Positions 12,644 to 24,093 of a stretch of 64,000 nucleotides of DNA are shown here, one piece after another. Both the position numbers and the translations under genes were made by a program. The notes beneath the pieces were generated by a model. The model saw nothing but the letters and a program-made list of their open reading frames with translations, searched no databases and had not been told where the DNA came from. Location of the stretch: positions 11,780,001-11,844,000 of the forward strand of contig OU612072.1 of NCBI GenBank assembly GCA_914767715.1, given 5' to 3'. Position 1 is the stretch's first letter, and every line of letters begins with the position of its first letter. This DNA comes from Membranipora membranacea. Its lineage: Eukaryota; Bryozoa; Gymnolaemata; Cheilostomatida; Membraniporidae.

Positions 12644-14021
12644 ATGAAGGGTGCTCTACTGATTTTACTTGCGAACTTGGTGATTTTAACTTATGGTAAG
12701 AATTGGGAAACAACATGATCATTTTTACAACTGGTCACATCAAGCAAACAAATTTGTTGCACATTTGTTGGACATGAATCAAGGTTGAGTTTATATTTAT
12801 GTTGTGTTTAGGCAGACTTTGATCACATACATGTGTTATCTTTCACAACAAGTCAGGTGAACATATGCTGCCTCAACCTGACCGAAACTATCATCAGATA
12901 TAAAATCATCCCCTGTGTCTTAAAGTGTCTTTGTGTGCTTATCTATCATTGTACAAATAATATGTGCAAATGCTCAGTTTTCCTATTTTACGAGTTCTCA
13001 GGTCACACTTATTGCAATCGTATTCCTTTCCATCCCGAAACAAAAAACACTGTTACCGTTAACAACCTAGCACTGGTTCAGTCTGTTCAAATACCATGTT
13101 GCCTCATTATTTAAATCGACTTCATAACCTTGCTCCTTTTTGAATTAGCTAGGGAATGCCCACGTGAATGGGTGCAGGGGGAGAGGAATACCTGTCTGCA
13201 ATTTGTCTCAGCAAGCGTTACTTATCAGCAAGCTCAGGCTGCATGCAAAGCCCAAGGAGCCACCCTGGCCACCCTCAACACCTCGGAGAGGAATGCTCGA
13301 GTTAAAGGCTACCTTGGTCAGTTGTACAGTGAGTCATTGTCATAATAGAACACTTGTTCAATGTGATTGATGTGGTTGTTAATTTTGAATGGTTGCTGAC
13401 TATGATTGCCTCCAAGGCCATTTGGACCAACCATTGCCTACTGCTATAAAAAAGGCATGCTGTATGTCTTATTTGGCTTCAATCTTCATGCTGCATTATT
13501 ATCTTCACATTCCCTTCCTAAACCTTTAAGGATTTGAGGCGGGGAAAGAAAATTTGAACATGGAATCCCTTCATTACTGGATTTCAAGTATTGCTTCTGT
13601 CTCATCGAGAAAGGGTGACTCTTCTAAGAGTAAGATTGAAACAAGGACATGATGAAGTATTTTTAACTGCACAGTGAGATGTATCGTGGTAAATTATTTT
13701 GAAAAATATTTTCTGAAATCAATTCATGTTTAAATCCTAACTTTGGTTAAATTGACAGCTGATTTGACTCATACTTGTTGGTGGATCGGCGCAACAAGAA
13801 CCAGCAGAGGGATCATGTGGTCTGATGGTAATGAGGAGACATATCCGCTGACATTCAGCGACTGGGACACACTCCACGATCAACCCGATAACCACAATGA
13901 AAGTGAAGATAAAATCCAAATTTGCAAATACAGTGATGATGGTGATAAATATTTTGCCTGGAATGACAACACTAGTGTGGCGAATTATAGCTATATTTGT
14001 GAGAAATGGCTGGCAAATTAA
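12644..14021 (+). CDS. Secreted C-type lectin, single carbohydrate-recognition domain
   Basis: Coding exons are 12644-12695, 13149-13328 and 13759-14021, with matching phase-1 junctions, giving 164 residues. An untranslated exon (about 12340-12381) joins at 12619. Residues 1-18 form a hydrophobic signal peptide (MKGALLILLANLVILTYG). The rest is one C-type lectin domain opening with ECPREW, with the usual cysteines, WIGA, QPD (13881-13889), WND and a final C-E-K. QPD is the signature linked to galactose-type binding, with WND as the second calcium/sugar site. No membrane segment or other domain follows, so the product is probably a small secreted lectin, in a family often used in invertebrate immunity. 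Its actual ligand is unknown. A poly(A) signal AATAAA is at 14161-14166. Confidence 0.92.
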
Positions 14022-14160
14022 AGAAAGTATCGGGTCAGAACCATTGTATATACCAATATAAAAAGAGTTTTATGTCAATAGATCATCAATTCAATTCGTC
14101 ATTATGGTTGTATGTGTTTATCTGACTAAACTTTTTATATATACCTCTATTTGAAGGGAC

Positions 14161-14166
14161 AATAAA
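14161..14166 (+). terminator. Poly(A) signal of the lectin gene
   Basis: AATAAA lies 140 bp after the lectin stop codon on the coding strand. Confidence 0.7.
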
Positions 14167-14430
14167 CTCCTGACTCTGTTTGACAGCCAATGGAGCACAG
14201 AAAAATGTTTGTACATACATAAACTCTTTATTTGTAATGCAAAACCCCTTGTTCTGCTCAAATATTGAAGTTGTGCATCTCCAGCAAGAAAAAATACAAA
14301 GAAAAAAGACAACTAAAAGAATTGCTTGTGAACTGAAAAAGGCTGATTTTGTGAGCCGTTGTGTGCTCCTACCTCTTGGTTATTGTTTCAGCTGCTGTAC
14401 ATATACTAAGAATATGCATGTGCAATAATT

Positions 14431-14563
14431 ATGACCTTTGAACTTTAGCTTGTTATTTACTTACTACCCATTTTTACACTTTTACTACAACAACCGGATA
14501 TTGTATCAAAAGTGTAAATATGGGCAGTTAGTTAGTAAATAACAAGCTAAGTTCAAAGGTCAT
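14431..14563. repeat. Hairpin inverted repeat, arms about 53 bp
   Basis: The sequence starting ATGACCTTTGAAC returns as its reverse complement ending GTTCAAAGGTCAT. The arms match over about 53 bp with a few differences, around a loop of about 25 bp. It looks like a small foldback or MITE remnant. I see no clear target-site duplication. Confidence 0.85.
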
Positions 14564-16051
14564 TTGATTTGATTTGATGTTAATGCGTACTCTAACACCT
14601 CAAAAGTTGCTGATATATGAATATGAATATGCATATATACATTGAAAGCATAATTTATACACATATTTGAATGTATACATGCTGTGAGGTCTGGTTTACT
14701 GATTCATTTACCTCCACTACTGGGCCAAGATATGACCATCAAATCAATAATGAACATTTTGATACATTGAACCAGGAGAGAATACAGTTTGAATACAGTT
14801 TTGTTATAATAAAATAGGTACATTTACAGTTGGTAGGTGATTCACCACCTGATATACTTTTACACACAACCTGTAGTAATTAAAATGTTAATACACCCAA
14901 CCAAGGCTTTCTGCATTGATAATTACTGAGTCATCATTATAAATACTGAATGTTTTTATTCCAGTCATTATCTCCTCCGGCCAGGACGATAGCACACTAT
15001 TTAAGGTAAAACTTGGAAAAGGTGGCTTGTAAACATTGCCATAGCTCTGTGAACTGGCGCGTTCTGGGCTATCGCTGACACATTCTCAGTACGAGGACTC
15101 CGGGCAACTTGCGTCCCTCTTTAGGGGCAGCCCACCCTCTGTTTTGTCATAAACAGGGCTGACACATAGTTGGAAACTCTGACTGGCATTCTGGGATGCT
15201 GCCGGCTTAGCCGGAAAACCCATGACTGGTGGTATTCCACTACTATTATCGAGCACACTTACAGATCGTTTACAAGCCATTACTACTAACTTGCTCACTT
15301 TACTGACCTTAAAAAGGTTACTTTCTTGCTTCTCATGGTACTCATATTGAGCTCATACAGATGGTTTACAGGCCATTGCTTTCACTAGCCCAATCTATCT
15401 GACCTAACAAGGTTACACACTAATCGTACACCATTGGTATCCATCCCAATCATTCTCTCACCTGGACACACTGACTGACAAACTCGGCATATATCTCTCT
15501 GGTATATTTTTATTTACATCTAAACCTTCTTGCATACTGATATAAACCTTAGCATTGGGCTAAGTTGAACCACCTTGTTATTGCATTCAACTACGTATCA
15601 CACCTCCATGTTAAGATAACCAGCAAGGGGTGCAAGGATTGACTAGAGATAACCCAAGAAAAAATGATGTTAACATCGATGGCGCTTATATAGTGTTTGT
15701 TTATAGGCTGATCTAAGGCTATACCTCAATATGACTTATGTAATTTTGTGCTGAAGTATATTTTAGTCTCTCAGTGCAACAATATTACTGCAACTTGCAA
15801 CTGTTGCAGAAATATTGTAGCATGTAGCATGAAAAAAAAGCAGTTGTTTGATGGTTTAAAAAAACGCAATTGGCCATCTAGAGCTGTTATTGCGCGTTCA
15901 AGATAAAATCTTGAGTATACTATGTTTAATCTTAGTCTAATCGGCTGTTTGAGATCGATGCTGTCTTCCTATTGTAGGGTTTTGGAAGAGAGCATAATGT
16001 AAAACAACTCGATTCTAAGAGGCTTAATTCTACTTAGGCTAAACTACTGAG
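14564..16051. other. Intergenic, nothing firmly recognised
   Basis: A minus-strand frame at 15086-15298 has no recognisable domain. Two weakly similar stretches containing ACAGATSGTTTACARGCCATT lie near 15260 and 15358, suggesting an old short duplication. No gene is supported. Confidence 0.45.
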
Positions 16052-16736
16052 CCAGACAGTCGGTATCCGGACATTTTCCCAATGTCATTTTCCCACCAAG
16101 CCATTTTCTCACACCCCTTTATCCCACCTAGCTATTTTCCCACCAAGCCATATTCCCACCGAGCCATTTTCCCACCAGAACATTTTCCCACATATCCGTT
16201 TTTCCCACCAGTAAGATTTCTCACTGATCCATTTTTTCACTGGGATGTTTTCCCACCGATCTGTTTTCCCACCATGATATTTTCTCACCAAGCTGTTTTT
16301 CCACCTGAACGTTTTCCCACCAATCCATTTTTCCACCCGGACGTTTTCCCACTTGCTATTTTCCCACTATTGCTTTTTTTCAAATGAACGCTGGTAGATT
16401 CTTTCTATTTTTTTGTTCCTTTTCCTTCTGCTCTTTTTCAGGCATTAAAAATGTTAATTGAAAGTAGTGTTAGAGTCTGGTCATAAAAGTTTGTTGTTCC
16501 TTTTTTATTCTAGAATCCTAAAGTCTATGACCGTTTGTGTTAAAATTTTTGGCAGAGGTTTATGAAATGACTTCAACAGTTTTCTTATGATTTTCAAAAA
16601 CTTTGCTCTTGTACAATTCCTTGTAATAACACATAGTTGTGAGAGTTGTAGAGTTAAAGACTCCTTGGTTCACCTAAGGGACTGTTGTCAAATTTATGGG
16701 GGCGCCTGTTTATAAACAGAAGATGCACACAAAATC

Positions 16737-17954
16737 TTGGAATGAGCATCGGCTGGAACAAACGTCGACGGGATTGAACTTACTGGAATGAACGTTGTCT
16801 AGTATGAAAGTAAAAAATCCTGAAATGAATGTAGAAAGTGCTGGATTGAACGCCGACTACATTAGTTGGTATAAAGAGTCAACAGGAGAGCAACTCCCCA
16901 AAATAATTGTGTTATAAAACCAGCATACGTCTTATGAACAATAACTGTAACAATGCTTGTCACAATCAGGGTTTTGGTTTAAATTTATAATTTGTGATTA
17001 TGCTAGGTAATTCAATATAGCCATGCCAAACCACATGTGCTGCGTATTTAGTACTATTTGTATTTATTTATTATGTTTGGTACCGGTAACGGCAGCCGGT
17101 CTTGACAAGCTAAGTTCGGTGGGGGAGGGTGGGAATTTCCCTGCATCACCGGCTGTAGCTCGATTCTACCTTTGCGGTAGCGTCTTAAAATGAGTAGGGG
17201 TGTAGAATCTGTTGTGTATATTTTAAGACAAAAAGATTTAAAAAAAATCAATTAAAAACTTACGACAGTGATAGGACGTGACAGACGGCTAAAAAAGAAG
17301 CAGTTGATATGACGTCATCGATTGGATTGCAACATGATTTTGGTATGTTTCCATACATTGTATATAGGTGATAGATAAAAGTGCATCTTTATGTTCTCAT
17401 CACGAACATAACAGATGTGATAACTTAACCACATTGGTGATACAAGCTAGCTATTTCAACAAATGACAACTAGTGGACAGCGTACAGGGAAAACAACGTG
17501 CACTGTCACAATTACCATTACAAAAAATGAATGTTCACAGATAACAGTGAACCAAGGTGTAACTGTAAACTACTACCATTCATTAGTTGCACCTGATTTC
17601 GTTAATGCCATCGTTTTGCTGATAAATATACAAAGGGTCACTGTTTATCTTTCAGTATTTCATTACCATTTCAGTTTGTGCACTAAATTCCTGCTTGATT
17701 CCATCTAGCCATCAGAAATTAAGTCCCTCATCATAAACAGATGTGAGTGTCTTTGTGAATGATCATCATTAATTTACACATTTATTTTGGGGAGTTGCTC
17801 TTGCGTTGATTCTATATACTAATGCTAATGTAGTCTACGTTCAATCCAGCACTTGTTATGTTCATTCCAGGGTTTTCGACTTTCATACCAGTCTACTTTC
17901 ATTCCAGCTAATTTCAATCCAGTCGGCGTTCATTCCAGCCGACGGTCATTCCAA
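16737..17954. mobile_element. Nested foldback-like element with GGAATGAACG repeat ends
   Basis: The left arm (16737-16905) and right arm (17783-17954) are inverted copies. Each contains about eight degenerate 16-21-bp units with the core TGGAATGAACG or TGGATTGAACG. Both arms end internally with GAGCAACTCCCCAAAATA in inverted form. The 877-bp centre has no convincing ORF. I could not settle a target duplication; GCACAC occurs just outside both ends. Confidence 0.78.
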
Positions 17955-18436
17955 TCCACTGCGCACACCAGCATATGATATGATCAAATTCTAGGGTGCA
18001 TGACCTGATATGCCGATTTGTACTTTTAACAGGAATTTGATCACAAATAAATTTTTTTGTTTCGCCATTTCTTGTTTGGAATTGGATGAAATTTTTTAAA
18101 TTATTGGTTTTCAATCAAATCGCTTTAATCTTCTGAAGAGAAGACTAAATACTATTCTGCGTTTAATCAATATTAAGTCACTAACAATGAGTGAGTAGGA
18201 GCTGAGAGCAGGAAGATCCATAGCGAAATCCTCCGGTAAACCTGGCGAAGTGCACAAGGGCGCCCGGAAAACAGGGAGCACTGTGCGCATTTGAAACAAT
18301 TTTAATAGAAATAGATCACATCATTGTTTTTTCTTTTTTCCTCTAAAATGTTTCACCTTAGTATTGCAGGTAGTTGTCCCTTCTTTTTACAAGTGGAAAC
18401 AACTCTAATGTTTCAAACTGTTGATATGGTAAAAGC

Positions 18437-18470
18437 AGGGAGGGTGGGATATACCTCTCCCACCCTCCCC
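18437..18470. repeat. Short G-rich hairpin
   Basis: GGGAGGGTGGGA is followed seven bases later by its reverse complement (TCCCACCCTCCC). The stem is about 12 bp. It sits inside the outer foldback element and has no assigned role. Confidence 0.7.
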
Positions 18471-19382
18471 GGTAAAAACAGGAAGGGCCCCTGGTGAAAG
18501 CAAATAATTGTTGAAACTTTATAATCCTTCATTGTCATCATCTCGGAAAGGATCTTGTGCGTAAATATACATAGAGTGGAAATTTCTTTACATTGTTTAG
18601 TGGTTTATTGATAAAAGCTTGTAAAACAGTAAAACAATCTTTACCGAAAGCCACGTGGCGGATAACATAATATGATGTAAGCTTAATTTTGTAGAGTGAT
18701 ATGGCCAATAACTGTAATATGATAATCTCTTCAGCTCGGGCAATGATTAAATGGCTCAAAACTTTTGAGAATTGGCATAGGCACCATTAATTTGTTTTGT
18801 CGAAAAATAAGTTTATAACAAGCAGAAATAAACCACTTGGACTAACTTTTGCAATACAAAACTCAAATCAAAACCAACTCGTTACTTATAAAATCAACTC
18901 ACATCTCCATTTACAAACCTATAACTTTCTCCAGTGTTGGCTGGTTGTGAACATTGTTAACGTATTTGTGAATGTGAACAGCTTAGCTTGCAAAAAGGCT
19001 GCGAAGGAAAAACTGAGCGGTGAAAAATTTGTGTGGTGGGAAAACAGCACTGTGGTAAATTGTCCTGTTGGTAAAATTGTTTGGTGGGAAATTGTCCTGT
19101 TGGGAAAACTGTTTGGTGGGAAAACGGCCTGGTGGGAAAATGGCTTGTTGAGCAAATATCTAGGCGGAAAAATGGATAGGTGGGAAAACGTCAAGGTGGG
19201 AAACTAGATTGGTGGGAAAACGTGCAGGTGGGAAAATGGCACAGTGGGAAATCAACCAGGTGGGATAATGGCTCGGTGGGAAAATGTCCAGGTGGGAAAA
19301 CGGCACAGTGGGATAATGGGAGGTGGGAAAATGGCTTGGTGGGAAAATGACATTGGGAAAATGGAGCGGATTCCAGACAGTC

Positions 19383-19864
19383 ACCAGTGAGATACATTAT
19401 TCTCACACCGACTTTCACCAGAGGGAGCTACTTTAACTGCCAATCTATCTTCATCATTTCTTTCAGAGCAAGCAGAATTTCAGACAATAGTTTCCTGTAT
19501 CATCCCAGATTTGCACTTGAGGAGTAAACTTTATCAGAGAAACAGGCGGGCAACTATCCAAGGCAGAGCACGAGTAACAGTGTTTATAAGAGAGTGGAAT
19601 AATCCAGACAGGTGTCTCGCAAATACAAATCTTATGCATAGCTTGACTCCAGAAGTGACGGTCAAAGCTATTGTCAGCATCAATTTGCCTTATACACTTT
19701 CACCTTGACAAGTAGTCTGAAATATAATGTAACATTGGAATTGTCAAACACTGCTGGAGTCTATTCTAAGTAATGTAACAAAACAGTATTCAATTCTGTC
19801 ATTGAACCAAGATATTAGGCAATTCTTACCTGGCAGCAATAACAATCAAACCTCTCCATAACAT
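19383..19864. other. Intergenic, nothing recognised
   Basis: This lies between two mobile elements. The short open frame at 19511-19708 has no recognisable domain. Confidence 0.5.
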
Positions 19865-21094
19865 TTAAGGCAGAGACACAGGGGAGGGGGATTTTCTATA
19901 ACATGTCGGAAAGCTGCCGAGCTACTGATTGTTAATAGCTTATCAAAAATGTGATTAGATGACGTTGTGTCATTTTAACGAAGATATGAGACTGAAAAGG
20001 CTGTTTTCAGCAAAGTGGATGGCTGAGCTAATTTGATTGTTAGAAATTTTAAAACAGGTTATGTATATTCTTAGAGATGCAGTTAATCCTAATTTTTTGT
20101 TGAAAATAATATATGATGAGCTCAAAGTGACTTTTTACTTCACGTCATAATGCGTGTGACTTTTTAAATTTGATAAAATGACGTGAAAATTGAAGTTATA
20201 ATTTGAAACAGATTGAATAAGAAGGAGCCAATGCTTTTGCTATTTTCCACTGAAGTACTGTTTAAATGACACACATCCTAATTCTCAGCAGTATGAGAAA
20301 TGTATCAAGATCAGCACAGACCATCAAAGGTAGATAAATTTGGCATCCTCTTTTCAGAACGCCAAACATGCTGTAAAAAGGACCATTACTAAGACTATTA
20401 GACAATTTTTTTTTGAAAATTCTCACATGCGAAGCCCTTTTGATCAAGCATAGTCCAAACAGGAAAGGACGACAGAATATGGCACTACTCATTGGTTGTC
20501 CCCTAATAACGCACCACAGAATGCCCAAAACAGCCAATTTAAGGGGCTTTTTAAGGCGGTTTTTGTCATTTGACAGCATGTTTGGCGTTACGAAAGAATG
20601 ACGACAAATGTATATACCTTTGATGGACTGTGCTGATCATGATACACTTGTTATACCGCTGAAAATTAGGGCGTGTGTCACTTAAATAGCACTACAGTGG
20701 AAAATAGCAAAAAAAATTCGCTCTTAATGATTTGATCTGTCGCAAATTATTGCTTAAAACTTCATATTATATCATCAAATTTAAAATATCACATGCATTA
20801 TGACGTGGTGACGTAAACAGCCACTTTGGGCTCATCATATATTATTTTCAACCATAAATTAGTATTAACTGTAACTCTAAGAATCAATATAACCTGTTTT
20901 GAAATTTCTAGCGATCAAATTAGCTCAGGCAACTGCTTTGCTAAAAACAGCCTTTTTGGCCTCATTTCATCGATAAAATGATGCAACGTGATCCAATCAC
21001 ATTTTTGATCAGCTATTAACTATCAGTAGCCCGGCAGCTTTCCTAAGGTGTATAGAAGGTTCATATTTGCTGATCCCTGTGTCTCTACCTTAAA
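19865..21094. mobile_element. Long palindromic element (arms about 500 bp), TTAA at both ends
   Basis: The left arm (about 19869-20374) and right arm (about 20574-21090) are diverged reverse complements around a loop of about 200 bp. The tips read GGCAGAGACACAGGG and, on the other strand, GGTAGAGACACAGGG. TTAA borders the element at both ends, the duplication expected for piggyBac-like insertion, although the terminal motif is not diagnostic. Open frames inside, such as 20262-20579 minus, fall in the arms or loop and look non-coding. Confidence 0.8.
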
Positions 21095-22417
21095 TGAATG
21101 ACCTAGGATCATCCTCTTGGGTCTCCATTGACGGCAAATGCTGATAAGAGCCTGTTTCGCATCAATCCCCTCTCAGCTGGTTGGTACAATAGAGTGAACA
21201 ATTACAGCCAATGTGTTGGAATAGCTCGATAAAACAAACAACGGTGACTAGCGACTGCACTTTTTCTTGATATCACGTTCTATTTGGCTATCCACTTATG
21301 CTGGTGGCAATGTGCCAGATTTTCAAACAAAGACAGCAATAACAAATGGAATAGTGGGAATATCCTGGAAAACCCATGACTCATAAATATGTAGCCTTGC
21401 CAAAATTTGCAAGCGTTATAACGCGAAAGAAGCGCGCAATGTAAATTGTGTTCATAAACTGCAGCTGCTTTGCATTACACAGACCAACAAACCAACCTAA
21501 CAAGCACTCTGCCCGCACTCTGCTTACAGTGTAAGTAAATTCATATTGCCTCTTTTATTCGGTACTAATTAATCATACCTAAACTGGTTCGTGAAGCGGT
21601 CATGGCAGATGGGTTTTTAGCTGCACCTTAAATAATCCTGCCACTCCGTTACAACAAACATGAATAATCGTCAACATTCAGTACTAGGGTGAGTATGGAT
21701 TCAAACTTAAAGGGCAACCAAGGATTAGCAGCAATACATAAATAGGTAGTAAAGAATGCGCATTTGCACCTATTGTATCCATCACTTATCACCAGTGCAG
21801 TGGGCATCTTGGTGATGAAATACTGTTACATGAACGTATACTTCTGAAGAGAGAAGCAGCGCTGACAACTGACGGGCACACATGCATCAGCTGTTCACCA
21901 AATCATTGACATCATGAAGTTTCAAAATTAGGCGATAGTCAACCGTTTCCTTCTGACAACATTGCAATCAGAGTTGGCGTTCACCTTCAATAGGCTTTTT
22001 TAAAAGTGCTACCAACACATATTTGCTAAAAAGAAAAATTTGGGCGATACAGACACAAAAACCAAAAAAGACAACTGGTTCCTGACCACCGCTAAGATAG
22101 GCTTGTTGAATGAATATGTCAGTGTGTTTGCTATATTCTTTCTCTAAATAAGGAAGTATGGTCTGTTTTATGTAGCCTACAGCAAATTGAATAAGCATGT
22201 TAATCACATATTTAGCCAGTCTTCAATTATGGATTTCCGATCAACCATGACAATTTCACATAACTAACAAAAGATGTGACACAAAAAGCTTATCAACAAA
22301 CAAAACAAAGACATGGCGCCAAACTGATGTTCAATTGAGCGAGTCTCGGACCTAATAAACATTAATCAATTTTTCATATAAAGCTCTACTGCACAAGTGC
22401 AGGTAAATAGGTATATA
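21095..22417. other. Intergenic, nothing recognised
   Basis: No coding exon or RNA gene is recognised. The minus-strand frame at 21968-22207 has no domain. Confidence 0.45.
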
Positions 22418-22690
22418 CTTTGTGGTCTAAGCTGCCCCTTTTTTTAAATTGCAGATTGCTATAATACTCGTTTGACAGCTGATTCATCTTAGATAATATT
22501 GTCCAAGCATGTTCAGCAAGAAAATGATCTCAGTGGTCAACTTATGTGATTTTTACGCCCCCCCCCCTCCCCCACCGGAACCATTGACAGGCTTTGTTTA
22601 TTGAATATCATTGGCTGATTGCCAACCGAAATGATATCTTGCTTCGCTTGTGTGTGCAGTGACAAATCAGGAAATAATAAGCTAAGCTTG
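22418..22690 (+). repeat. Dispersed repeat, copy 1
   Basis: This is a diverged direct copy of 26168-26450. Shared landmarks in the same order include TGGTCTAAGCT, CAGCAAGAAAAYGATCTCA, GAATATCATTGGCTGA and GTGACAAATCA-type sequence. It is probably an old interspersed element of unknown class. Confidence 0.7.
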
Positions 22691-23421
22691 ATTTTTTAGC
22701 TCTCTCTCTGATCTGTAGACCTTGTTATGGGTAATCCTAGCTTATCTCTTCAGGCGACAAATTAGCATGTCAAAAAACTGACACTTATATTATTATCACA
22801 ATTAGCCACTCATGAGGCATAAGAAGCAGTGGTACTTTTGCAAGGGATAATGAAGTGGAGCTCTCACTTATTTATATTTTTTAATTCATCAATCAATCCT
22901 CCCAGCCGGCAAGGTTTAGCCAGCAACCTTCTGTAGAGGTTGCCAATGGGCAACTTTATTGTTAGCCAATATCCTCTGATATCACCTGTCTTTGATAGGT
23001 ATGCCAGAGGGAGCCAGATATCCCCATTTCCCAGCAACAGATATAATTGGTAGTAGATGCTTCTGCTTTTATACTCTATTTTCTTGCCATTGGCGGTTGC
23101 AGAAATAACTTTTCTGGACTGACAACACATAGCCAACACTCAAATATTAATGTATTTACCATCTATTAGTATGGCTCCAGCATGAGAACAGTTTACTCCC
23201 CATTGTTTTCGACAGGGCTCTCAACCACTCAGGTTTAGCCCGAGTTACTCAGATTTTTGGGTTCAACTCAGGCTACTCAGGGGATTTTAGAATGTAAGCT
23301 AAAAACTCAGATTTTGCTTGTTGGCAGAGATGAATAATATATAAACAATGCTAAATGTTGCCATATTATTAATGAATGATGCAGTATTAGTTCTAGTTGT
23401 GATAAGCTATGTAAATAATAC

Positions 23422-24093
23422 TGCACTGCCTATACTAATAATGCCTCTCACTGCACTCACTGTAATAATGCTCTCACTGCACTGCCTATTCAAGTCATTT
23501 CTAAATCAATGATCAAACAATGATTCCAGAGATCCCAAGAGATTATTATGGCTAAATAGAAATTGGAATTTGAGACATGTTAAAAAAGTGATTTTGCAGG
23601 TGAACCGGATAAATCCAGGCAATGATTTCAATAGCATCACATTACATTAATTATGCCTTTCTACCCTGGCGCCTCGATTCGATTATTGCACTGCCTATAC
23701 AAATAATGCCTCTCACTGCACTCACTGTAATAATACTCTCACTGCGCTGCCTATTCAAGTCATTTCTAAATCAATGATCACACAATGATTTCTAAGCGTT
23801 ATAGAATATCAACACTTTACACCCCAACTGAGATGAATAATAAAGATAACATCAAACTTTTGCATGAGAATAATGTGTGGTATTTGTTGTGGGTATTTGA
23901 TTTCATTTGTGATAAGCTATGCTCTTATTGAACTGCCAATCCCAGAGATTTGCGAAAGAGATTATTATGGCTAAATAGAAATTGGAATTTTAGACATGTT
24001 AAAAAAGTGATTTTGCAGGTGAACCGGATAAATCCAGGCAATGATTTCAATAGCATCACATTACATTAATTATGCCTTTCTACCCTGGCGCCT
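23422..24093 (+). repeat. Interleaved duplications (A-B-A'-B')
   Basis: Block A (from 23422, about 95 bp, with TGCACTGCCTATAC and CTCACTGCACTCACTG) returns at 23687. Block B (23541-23677, with GCTAAATAGAAATTGGAATT and ending ACCCTGGCGCCT) returns nearly unchanged at 23960-24093. The A copies are 265 bp apart and the B copies 419 bp apart, so this is not one simple tandem duplication. Confidence 0.85.

Larger units (their letters stand above)
16062..19372. mobile_element. Foldback-like element with tandem-repeat inverted ends (3.3 kb)
   Basis: The left end (about 16062-16372) is an array of about 16-bp units such as TTTTCCCACCAAGCCA. The right end (about 19010-19372) is the inverted array, with units such as GGTGGGAAAATGGCTT. 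The outermost parts match in detail: CATTTTCCCAATGTCATT occurs at the left tip and its reverse complement at the right tip. CCAGACAGTC (10 bp) flanks both sides, at 16052-16061 and 19373-19382, and fits a target-site duplication. No transposase frame is visible inside; apparent ORFs in the arrays are translations of the repeats. A second element of the same architecture is nested within it. Confidence 0.82.

Noticed and set aside
15086-15298. Minus-strand ORF of 70 codons with moderate complexity
   Set aside because: It could be a transposon fragment, but no family block could be recognised, so it was not annotated as a gene.
16082-16387. ORFs on both strands in the TTTTCCCACC array (and the similar ones at 18797-19418)
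   Set aside because: They arise because the about 16-bp repeat lacks stop codons in several frames. They are not conserved proteins.
20262-20579. Minus-strand ORF of 105 codons
   Set aside because: It lies in the inner arm and loop of the palindromic element and has no domain or splice context.
19865-21094. Firm assignment to piggyBac
   Set aside because: TTAA borders fit, but the terminal motif is not the usual one and no transposase is present, so only the structure is claimed.
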